From: Flavobacteriales bacterium | GTDB lineage: Bacteria > Bacteroidota > Bacteroidia > Flavobacteriales > Flavobacteriaceae | Direction of reading: 5' to 3' | DNA length: 7,006 nt | NCBI GenBank assembly: GCA_026983815.1 | Contig: JALSTJ010000425.1 | Location: 1-7,006 of the forward strand | Part shown: piece by piece, positions 1 through 5,632 of the stretch | Position numbering within the stretch: position 1 is the stretch's first letter | How the letters are laid out: each line of letters starts with the position of its first letter | The notes under the pieces: model-generated | What the model was told of the DNA's origin: nothing | The model's input: the letters and a program-made list of their open reading frames with translations, nothing else | The model's database searches: none | Translations under genes and position numbers: made by a program

Positions 1-597
1 GGATTGTTATTGACAAGCTTTTTCGTAGCTTGTAATGAAACAAAAGAAAAATCACCCGTTCAAAAGGAAAAAAAAGAAGTATCAAAACCATCTTTTGATA
101 AAAACGCCTATAAGAAAAAAGGTAAAGAAATAGCTATGGCAACCTTTAAGGTATTTAAAGGACATATTCAAAAAATTGCCTCTACACAAGGATTGCCTGC
201 CGTTGTCGGGTTTTGTAACCAAAGAGCTATGCAACTTACCGACAGTATGGCACAGATAAATAATGTAGTCATCAAGAGAACTTCTCATAAATTGAGAAAT
301 GAAAAAAATGCTCCCGATGCGGATGAAAAAGAAATTATCAACACTTTTTTACAAGCACAAGAACAAGGTCAAGCTTTGAAACCCGTTGTAAAAAAAGACA
401 AAGATGGATTTGTGCATTTTTATGGTCCTATCAAGATAAAACACGAATGCTTGAAATGTCACGGACAATTGGAAAAAGATATAAATCCTGAAATATATAA
501 AGTAATTAAGCAAAAATACCCGAACGATCAAGCCATCAATTTCAAAGAAGGTGAACTCAGAGGAATTTGGGATATAAAGTTTTTAGAAAAAAAATAA
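1..597 (+). CDS. DUF3365 (Tll0287-like) c-type heme lipoprotein, 5' end missing
   Basis: Probably a periplasm-facing, membrane-anchored heme protein with a redox or sensory role; its substrate or partner is unknown. Seen: the frame is open at the left edge, starting in a hydrophobic stretch (LLTSFFVAC) that ends in a lipobox-like cysteine at residue 10 counted from base 4. The real start is therefore probably about 8-12 codons upstream, and the TTG at base 4 is not a convincing start. A Lys/Glu-rich linker (about residues 12-42) follows. The folded domain (about 43-197) has the family's RTSHKLRN...NAPD pattern (91-105) and a single heme c attachment motif CLKCH at 149-153. DUF3365 domains of the Tll0287 type are known to bind c-type heme. 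It converges on the minus-strand gene at 610, and only 12 bases separate the two stops. Confident of the family, not of the function. Confidence 0.85.
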   Translation, partial: GLLLTSFFVACNETKEKSPVQKEKKEVSKPSFDKNAYKKKGKEIAMATFKVFKGHIQKIASTQGLPAVVGFCNQRAMQLTDSMAQINNVVIKRTSHKLRNEKNAPDADEKEIINTFLQAQEQGQALKPVVKKDKDGFVHFYGPIKIKHECLKCHGQLEKDINPEIYKVIKQKYPNDQAINFKEGELRGIWDIKFLEKK

Positions 598-600
598 ATT

Positions 601-627
601 AAAGCCCGGTTAAACGCCGGGTTTTTT
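601..627. terminator. bidirectional rho-independent terminator between convergent genes
   Basis: A hairpin with arms CCCGG (605-609) and CCGGG (617-621) and a 7-base loop. It is extended by a G-T wobble and three A-T pairs (601-604 with 622-625), and six T follow at 622-627. On the minus strand the same stem is followed by CTTTAATTTATTTTTT, so it can end both transcripts. It overlaps the last codons of the minus-strand membrane protein, whose stop codon (610-612) lies in the loop. Confidence 0.8.
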
Positions 628-1575
628 ATTGACTATCGGCAATAGAACCAAACAAATCAGTCCGAAAATAATTACCAATAAAGTTTGTGCCGTCCACATC
701 AAAAGACTGAAAGCCGTTCCGGTAGCTTTGTTTACTCCATACAATGAAAGTGCGGCGGCAACAAAAACCGGATACACACCAAATCCTCCGTTGGAAATAA
801 CCATTGCCAAACTTCCCGCAATAAAACCGACAATAACCGCTTCAAAACCCAAATGTTTCATCTCGGGAAAAGCGGGCATAACCACCCAAAACATTCCCAA
901 ATATAATAACCAAATGATTAAGGTCTGTATGATAAACCACCATTTATTCGGCAACTTCAAAATACTACTCATTCCGTGAAGCAATCCGGCAATAAAACCC
1001 CTTATTTTTAAAATCATAGGATGATGAGAACGTCCGAAAGCTTTAAAAATCCAATAGAAAATCAAAAGAAATAAAACAATTTCCGATATCAATAATAAAG
1101 GACTTTTAGGTAATTTCGGTTCTATCAATTGATAAATAAAATCAAATTGAAGAAGTAAAGCCAGCAATATAAACAATAAAAGAAAAATTATATCGGCGAC
1201 TCTTTCGGCAACTATTGTCCCGAAAGCTTTATCAAAAGAAATGCCTTTTTCGTATTTTGATAGTGCTGCCGCTCTCCCGACTTCGCCGGCTCTCGGCACT
1301 ACCAAATTTAATAAATAAGAAAGTCCGACGGTTAAAACCAAATTCGTTTTGCGGGGATGATAATTCAAGGTTTCCAAAAGATAACTCCAACGATAAGCTC
1401 TGATGATATGACTCAATAATCCCATTATCAAAGATAAAATAAGCCATTTAATTTCAACATTTTTGATATTTTTCCAAATTTCCAAAAGTTCTTCCGATGT
1501 AAAACCCGATAGATACCAATATAAAATACCTGCACCAATAAGTAATGATATGATGACTTGAAATGTCTTTTTCAA
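610..1575 (-). CDS. UPF0104 / lysylphosphatidylglycerol synthase TM-region family membrane protein
   Basis: An integral inner-membrane protein of 321 residues resembling the transmembrane (flippase-like) half of MprF, family PF03706/TIGR00374. It has no C-terminal aminoacyl-transferase domain, so it should not be called a lysyl-PG synthase; its own substrate is unknown. Seen: roughly eight hydrophobic segments (about 7-24, 44-60, 80-95, 127-145, 159-178, 212-233, 245-275, 289-314). Family motifs are RAYRW (59-63), PRAGEVGR (94-101), ERVAD (124-128) and GGFGVYPVF (263-271). The start is the TTG at 1575 (MKKTFQ...): upstream in frame there are only two codons before the panD stop, and the first in-frame Met is residue 51, beyond the first membrane segment. 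It lies 6 bases after the panD stop and so is probably cotranscribed with it. From memory, a panD-UPF0104 pair also occurs in other flavobacteria. The family is secure; the TTG start is less so. Confidence 0.85.
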   Translation of the reverse strand: MKKTFQVIISLLIGAGILYWYLSGFTSEELLEIWKNIKNVEIKWLILSLIMGLLSHIIRAYRWSYLLETLNYHPRKTNLVLTVGLSYLLNLVVPRAGEVGRAAALSKYEKGISFDKAFGTIVAERVADIIFLLLFILLALLLQFDFIYQLIEPKLPKSPLLLISEIVLFLLIFYWIFKAFGRSHHPMILKIRGFIAGLLHGMSSILKLPNKWWFIIQTLIIWLLYLGMFWVVMPAFPEMKHLGFEAVIVGFIAGSLAMVISNGGFGVYPVFVAAALSLYGVNKATGTAFSLLMWTAQTLLVIIFGLICLVLLPIVNKKPGV

Positions 1576-1581
1576 AAGAAA

Positions 1582-1932
1582 CTATTTTAGTTTGTTGGTT
1601 TCGGTATCCGGGAAAATAATAGTAGGTTTGAATTTTTTGGCTTCTTCCATTTCCATCCAAGTATAGGAAATAATAATGATAATATCTCCTTTTTGCACAC
1701 GACGGGCAGCAGGACCGTTCAGCGTAATTTCTCCACTTCCTCTTTTACCTTTGATTATATAGGTTTCAATACGTTCCCCGTTATTTACATTGACAATTTG
1801 CACCTTTTCTCCTTCAATCATATTGGCAGCTTCCACCAAATCGGCATCAATGGTAATACTACCGATATAGTTCAACTCGGCACCCGTAACTTTTACCCGA
1901 TGAATTTTTGATTTGAAAATTTCTACTATCAT
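1582..1932 (-). CDS. panD: aspartate 1-decarboxylase (pyruvoyl-dependent)
   Basis: A cytoplasmic enzyme that decarboxylates L-aspartate to beta-alanine for pantothenate and coenzyme A. The proenzyme cleaves itself to form a catalytic pyruvoyl group and normally works as a tetramer. With the ATG at 1932 the protein has 116 residues, and the key residues fall at the same numbers as in E. coli PanD: K9, H11, Y22, the cleavage site G24-S25 (YIGSITID), R54, T57, and N72-G73. This supports 1932 rather than the in-frame TTG at 1941, which would add three residues and overlap the promoter box. The C-terminus is shorter than E. coli's 126 residues. It is the first gene of a two-gene minus-strand operon with the UPF0104-like membrane protein. 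No panC is adjacent in this window. Identity is very secure. Confidence 0.95.
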   Translation of the reverse strand: MIVEIFKSKIHRVKVTGAELNYIGSITIDADLVEAANMIEGEKVQIVNVNNGERIETYIIKGKRGSGEITLNGPAARRVQKGDIIIIISYTWMEMEEAKKFKPTIIFPDTETNKLK

Positions 1933-1938
1933 GCGTTG

Positions 1939-1973
1939 CAAATATAATTATTTTTTTATATAACCTCTGTCAA
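1939..1973 (-). promoter_or_regulatory. Bacteroidota-type promoter of panD
   Basis: Reading the minus strand, TATATTTG (1946 to 1939) matches the TAnnTTTG -7 box exactly. A TTGACA (1973 to 1968) lies upstream with a 24-base gap between TTG and the box, a little longer than usual. Only six bases (CAACGC) separate the box from the panD ATG, so transcription should start at or just beside the start codon. The box is an exact match; the upstream element is weaker. Confidence 0.65.
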
Positions 1974-2159
1974 TTATTATACCAAAATATCATTCATCGG
2001 AAAAAACACTAAGTTTCACGAATGAAAGTGCTTTTTAATCGAATAAGTATTTTTTCATTGATAAATTATCTTTTTATTTGTATTGAAAATAGAAAGAGAT
2101 TTGTTCTTAATCCTAAAATTTCATATTCTTTCTACTTCATAATTTGTTGTTTGTTTTTG

Positions 2160-2201
2160 AACAAGCCATTGTATATTTCGAGCAATGGCTTGTTTATTTT
2201 T
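2160..2201 (+). terminator. strong terminator-like hairpin without an obvious upstream gene
   Basis: A perfect 12-base inverted repeat, AACAAGCCATTG (2160-2171) and CAATGGCTTGTT (2183-2194), around an 11-base loop. It is followed by T-rich TATTTTT on the plus strand. The minus-strand side is followed by CAAAAAC, so it works as a terminator only for plus-strand transcripts. No plus-strand gene lies between it and base 627. It may shield the receptor gene from transcription coming from upstream, or end an unrecognised small RNA. Confidence 0.6.
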
Positions 2202-2206
2202 AAAAT

Positions 2207-2257
2207 TTTTCAAGCGATATTAAAAATTCTTTTTTCGATATTTTTTCATTTTCAAGC
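2207..2257 (+). repeat. spaced direct repeats upstream of the receptor promoter
   Basis: TTTTCAAGC occurs at 2207-2215 and again at 2249-2257, offset by 42 bases. Between them CGATATT occurs at 2215-2221 and 2236-2242, offset by 21 bases. The offsets are about four and two DNA helix turns, and the set ends five bases before the TATTTTTG box at 2262. That is compatible with an operator or activator site, but in such A/T-rich DNA part of the match could be chance. It does not resemble a classical Fur box. Confidence 0.35.
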
Positions 2258-2261
2258 CCTT

Positions 2262-2269
2262 TATTTTTG
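2262..2269 (+). promoter_or_regulatory. Bacteroidota-type -7 box of the receptor operon
   Basis: TATTTTTG matches TAnnTTTG exactly and lies 18 bases before the receptor ATG at 2288, leaving a leader of roughly 10-14 bases. I find no TTG element 17-23 bases upstream, so the promoter may need an activator. A small inverted repeat, TTTTTG (2264-2269) and CAAAAA (2273-2278), overlaps the box. Confidence 0.55.
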
Positions 2270-2287
2270 CTTCAAAAAAAATAGAAG

Positions 2288-4354
2288 ATGAAAAAGTTTC
2301 TTATTACAATTTCAATTTGGTTGCCATTTTTGACAATAGCTCAAAAAAAACCAAAAGATACTATAGCGATGCATCAAGTGGTCATCGATGTAAAAAAACA
2401 TAATCAGAAAATACAAAAAATACCTATTTCTGCTAGTGCTGTTTCAGCTAAAGAAATAGAAATTCTCAAAGCAGATGATATTACCGGGATCAATGCTTAC
2501 ATTCCCAATGTATTCATCCCTGAGCATGGAACTCGTCTCAATACGGATATTTATGTTAGAGGAGTTGGGGTAAGTAAAGGGGAACCCTCTGTAGGAATCT
2601 ATGTTGATGATATTCCTTATTTTGATAGTGGAACTATAAACTTTGAATTTGCCAATATTAAAAAACTTGAATTTTTAAGAGGACCTCAAGGAACCTTGTA
2701 TGGTAGAAATACCATGGGTGGATTGCTCAAAATTTACACTCCTGACCCTGTATCTATACAAAAAGCTAAAATAAAATTGGATTTGGGGACTTATAATCAA
2801 TACAAAACTTGGGCAAGTTTGAATCAACCCATAGGAAAAAAATCAGGAGTTATTATTGATGGTTTTTATAAGTATAACCAAGGATATTTTAATAATTTAT
2901 TTGATAATAAAAAAGCTGATGAAATAAAAACTTATGGTGGAAGAATCAAATTCAAAACTGATTTTAATGAAAAATTATCAGCCAAAATTTTGATGAATTA
3001 TGAAAAGAATTATCAACCGGGTTTTGCCTACGGAATTTATGACTCTACTACACAAAGTATAGCTGATATAAACTATAATGAACCCAGTAAATATGATAGG
3101 GATTTTGGGGCTACAGGTTTAAATATAAACTATAAACTTAAAAACTATTCGATAAATTTTTCGGGAAGTTATCAAAAATTGAAAGATACCTATTTAATAG
3201 ATCAGGATTTTACACCTCAAGATATTTATGTAGTAGAAATGCAAAGAAATCATGATGCATTTGTGGAAGAAATAAATATTAAAACCCACAACAATTCAAA
3301 ATTTCAATGGATTGGAGGACTGTTTGGTTTTCAAAGAAATCTGTTAAAAGATGTAGATTTTTCAATAAATACAGGTCATGGAAAAATGCATATTCTAAAA
3401 AATTATCATCAAAAAATTCAAGGATATGCCCTATTTGGTCAAGGAAATTATCGTTTTCATCAATTTGTAATTTCCGCAGGCTTAAGATATGATTTGGAAA
3501 ATTCCAATTTATTATATAATTATGATTTGCTAGCCGGTGGAAACAAGATCCATAAAGATGATTTTGATCATTCTTTGGATTTTAATCAGATTTTGCCAAA
3601 ATTCAGTTTATCTTATTTTCCCGAAAATAACCTAAGCTTATATGCTAGCATTTCCAAAGGATATAAAGCAGGAGGGTTTAATGCTACGATTGAACGTCCG
3701 GAAGATGAAAGCTTTAAACCGGAATATAGTTTAAACTATGAAACCGGAATGAAATTTATCAGTCGAAATAATAAATTTTTGAGCAATTTCAGCATTTTTT
3801 ATATTGATTGGGAGCATCAACAAGTAGTTCAATCGGTTCCCAGTGGCAGAGGAATCATGATCAAAAATGCAGGGAAATCCATTAGTAAAGGTGTAGAATG
3901 GGAATCTAAATATCAAATAAAACCAAATATAGACTTGGGATTGAGTTTTGGATATACCGATGCACATTTTATCAATTATAAATACAATGAAACCAAAGAT
4001 TATAGCCATAATCAATTGCCCTTGGTTCCTGAATATACTTTGGCAGTTCTGGGAAATTATAAATGGAAACTACATCACAACCTAATTAAATATATTTTGT
4101 TTCATATAGATTACAAAGGCATAGGAAAATATTACTGGGAAGCTGCTAATACCGATTATCAAAAACCATACGGATTGGTTCAGGCACAAGTCAATTTCAA
4201 ACTAAAAAGATTTGACATAGGATTTTGGGGTAAAAATTTAACCAATGTTCACTATAACCGATATTATTTTACGATTTCAACCTTGCATAAAGCTTATGCC
4301 GAAAAAGCGCAACCCATAAATTTCGGTATATATCTAAAAGCTAATCTTTTTTAA
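2288..4354 (+). CDS. TonB-dependent outer-membrane receptor, iron-complex type
   Basis: An outer-membrane gated channel that takes up a scarce ligand using TonB energy; the general type suggests a ferric siderophore or heme-like compound. Seen in 688 residues: a signal peptide (1 to about 18, cleavage likely after LTIA); a short N-terminus with a possible TonB box around MHQVVID (28-34); a plug domain (about 43-150) with IYVRGVG (88-94), GIYVDDIP (103-110) and RGPQGTLYGRNTMGG (131-145); then a beta barrel with SKGYKAGGFN in its second half and a terminal aromatic strand ending in Phe. It lacks the carboxypeptidase-like N-terminal domain common in Bacteroidota receptors of the SusC type and has no SusD partner here. 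The style is closer to proteobacterial FyuA-like receptors. The start at 2288 has an A-rich leader with AGAAG just before the ATG. It is first in a unit with an MFS permease and hemN. Ligand not determinable from sequence alone. Confidence 0.92.
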   Translation: MKKFLITISIWLPFLTIAQKKPKDTIAMHQVVIDVKKHNQKIQKIPISASAVSAKEIEILKADDITGINAYIPNVFIPEHGTRLNTDIYVRGVGVSKGEPSVGIYVDDIPYFDSGTINFEFANIKKLEFLRGPQGTLYGRNTMGGLLKIYTPDPVSIQKAKIKLDLGTYNQYKTWASLNQPIGKKSGVIIDGFYKYNQGYFNNLFDNKKADEIKTYGGRIKFKTDFNEKLSAKILMNYEKNYQPGFAYGIYDSTTQSIADINYNEPSKYDRDFGATGLNINYKLKNYSINFSGSYQKLKDTYLIDQDFTPQDIYVVEMQRNHDAFVEEINIKTHNNSKFQWIGGLFGFQRNLLKDVDFSINTGHGKMHILKNYHQKIQGYALFGQGNYRFHQFVISAGLRYDLENSNLLYNYDLLAGGNKIHKDDFDHSLDFNQILPKFSLSYFPENNLSLYASISKGYKAGGFNATIERPEDESFKPEYSLNYETGMKFISRNNKFLSNFSIFYIDWEHQQVVQSVPSGRGIMIKNAGKSISKGVEWESKYQIKPNIDLGLSFGYTDAHFINYKYNETKDYSHNQLPLVPEYTLAVLGNYKWKLHHNLIKYILFHIDYKGIGKYYWEAANTDYQKPYGLVQAQVNFKLKRFDIGFWGKNLTNVHYNRYYFTISTLHKAYAEKAQPINFGIYLKANLF

Positions 4355-4378
4355 ACTATCAAAAAAAATTATTCAATT

Positions 4379-4414
4379 ATGCAAAAGAGCAAAGCTCTTT
4401 TGCATTGAATTTTT
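4379..4414 (+). terminator. intercistronic hairpin with T tail, directly before the permease start
   Basis: A perfect 12-base inverted repeat, ATGCAAAAGAGC (4379-4390) and GCTCTTTTGCAT (4394-4405), around AAA, with five T at 4410-4414. ATTCA (4371-4375) and TGAAT (4406-4410) can extend the stem past a small bulge. It has the form of a rho-independent terminator, yet the next ATG follows only three bases after the T run and no promoter box is visible after it. It may work as a partial terminator or as a 3'-end stabiliser that lowers permease-hemN expression relative to the receptor. Confidence 0.7.
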
Positions 4415-4417
4415 AAA

Positions 4418-5632
4418 ATGAATCGCAAAGAATCAAGTTATTTCAATTTAAAATACGGTAGTCTGCTAAGTTTATATTTGGCTCAATCTATACCTATGAG
4501 CTTTTTTTCAACAGTTTTACCGGTAATCTTAAGAGAAAACGGATTTAGTTTGACCAGTATTGGCCTTTTGCAATTGGTAAAAATCCCATGGATACTTAAA
4601 TTTTTGTGGGCTCCTCATGTAGATGCGCATTCACAAAATTTGAGAGATTATAAAAAATGGATTATCCGTTCGGAAATATTTTATGCGATTATCATCTTTA
4701 GTATAGCTTTTTTGAATTTGCAAACTCATTTTGGTTTGATTATTATTTTTCTGGTAGTTGCTTTTACTGCTTCTGCTACACAAGATATTGCTACTGACGC
4801 ATTTGCTTATTACATTTTATTAAAAAAAGAAAGAAGTTTGGGAAGCAGTGTTCAAACTGCCGGTAACTTTTTGGGAGCTTTAATTGGAAGTGGAGTACTT
4901 TTGATTATTTATGATTATATGGGTTGGAAAATATTAATTTTAGCTTTAGGGATTTTCGTTCTTTTGGCTCTGATTCCTCTTAAGAAATATCAACCCGAAA
5001 AGCAAAAAATTTCAATAAAGGAACATGTTCAGTTAATAGATTTAATTCTTTTTTTTAAACAACCTAAAATTTTCTATCGCATTCTTATTTTGTTGACTTT
5101 TTATTGGAGTATTATCGGCATTTTGTCTATGCTGAAACCTTGGATGGTAGATATGAATTATTCTATCCAGCAAATTGGAATTTTTTCAGGTTTATATGGT
5201 CCTTTATCAGGTTTTTTTATGGCTTTGATCACCGGGAGAATTATTAAAAAAATCGGTTTATCCAAAAGTTTAAAACTGATTTTAATTTTAGCTACCATCA
5301 ACACGCTATATTTTTATCTGATAAAAACTTATTTCCATACTTATATTTTCTTACAAATAGGCATTCTCCTCGTTTGGGGAATTTACAGCATGATGACTGT
5401 TTTCATTTACACTTTTATCATGGATAGAATTCGTAAAGGAAAAGCCGGAACCGATTTTACTTTACAAATTGTTTTGGCACATATCGGTAGCTTGATTATG
5501 GCAGTATCCAGTGGAAAAATTGCTCATTCACTGGGTTATGGCAGACTCTTTATATTGGAATTTTGTTTGGCAATTATATCACTAATACTTATCCCATATT
5601 TATATAAAAAAACTTTGAAATATGAAATTTGA
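4418..5632 (+). CDS. MFS permease, PAT/AmpG-RhtX-FptX-like
   Basis: An inner-membrane transporter of 404 residues with about 12 hydrophobic segments, probably proton-driven import into the cytoplasm. Seen: the N-terminal pattern YLAQSIPMSFF...LPVILRENG (20-42), the family-typical IPWILKFLWAPHVD (56-69), the TQDIATDAF motif (121-129), in which the QD..TD pattern is characteristic of AmpG and RhtX/FptX relatives, and SSVQTAGNFLGALIGSG (143-159). Known members carry muropeptides (AmpG) or ferric siderophores as single-component permeases (RhtX, FptX). The neighbouring TonB receptor favours a siderophore- or tetrapyrrole-like cargo over muropeptides. The ATG at 4418 follows a hairpin by three bases and has no Shine-Dalgarno site. 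The 3' end overlaps hemN by 11 bases in another frame, implying cotranslation. Fold secure; cargo inferred from context. Confidence 0.85.
   Translation: MNRKESSYFNLKYGSLLSLYLAQSIPMSFFSTVLPVILRENGFSLTSIGLLQLVKIPWILKFLWAPHVDAHSQNLRDYKKWIIRSEIFYAIIIFSIAFLNLQTHFGLIIIFLVVAFTASATQDIATDAFAYYILLKKERSLGSSVQTAGNFLGALIGSGVLLIIYDYMGWKILILALGIFVLLALIPLKKYQPEKQKISIKEHVQLIDLILFFKQPKIFYRILILLTFYWSIIGILSMLKPWMVDMNYSIQQIGIFSGLYGPLSGFFMALITGRIIKKIGLSKSLKLILILATINTLYFYLIKTYFHTYIFLQIGILLVWGIYSMMTVFIYTFIMDRIRKGKAGTDFTLQIVLAHIGSLIMAVSSGKIAHSLGYGRLFILEFCLAIISLILIPYLYKKTLKYEI

Larger units (their letters stand above)
1947..2287. other. divergent intergenic region, no convincing protein gene
   Basis: A very A/T-rich region between panD (minus) and the TonB receptor (plus). 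An open frame runs from the ATG at 2022 to 2291, but its product is a low-complexity mix of Phe, Ile, Leu, Tyr and Lys. It runs through a hairpin and overlaps the receptor start, so I do not call it. What the region holds: the upstream element of the panD promoter (about 1968-1973), a hairpin with T-rich tail (2160-2201), spaced direct repeats (2207-2257) and a receptor promoter box (2262-2269). I see nothing recognisable in about 1975-2159: no tRNA, no riboswitch motif and no clear TAnnTTTG box on the plus strand. TAAGTTTC at 2010-2017 is one base off and has no TTG at the right distance. Confidence 0.6.

Noticed and set aside
629..979. A 116-codon plus-strand open frame opposite the UPF0104-like gene
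   Set aside because: It lies wholly on the opposite strand of a gene with clear family motifs, and its product shows no recognisable domain. It is a shadow frame.
610..1575. Full lysylphosphatidylglycerol synthase (MprF)
   Set aside because: Only the membrane region is present (321 residues). The soluble aminoacyl-transferase domain is absent, so lysyl-lipid synthesis cannot be claimed.
1933..1941. TTG at 1941 as the panD start
   Set aside because: It adds three residues (MQR) not found in the family, lies within the TATATTTG box, and breaks the exact match to E. coli numbering obtained from the ATG at 1932.
2160..2287. Cobalamin or other riboswitch controlling the TonB receptor
   Set aside because: No B12-box-like or other known conserved riboswitch core is visible. 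The only structure is a simple hairpin lying upstream of the likely promoter box, so it would not be in the receptor mRNA.
2200..2287. Fur box upstream of the receptor operon
   Set aside because: No stretch resembling the GATAATGATAATCATTATC-type palindrome is present; only spaced direct repeats are seen.
2022..2291. An 89-codon plus-strand open frame before the receptor gene
   Set aside because: Low-complexity Phe/Ile/Leu/Tyr/Lys product, runs through a strong hairpin, the repeats and the promoter box, and overlaps the receptor start. Best explained as chance in A/T-rich noncoding DNA.
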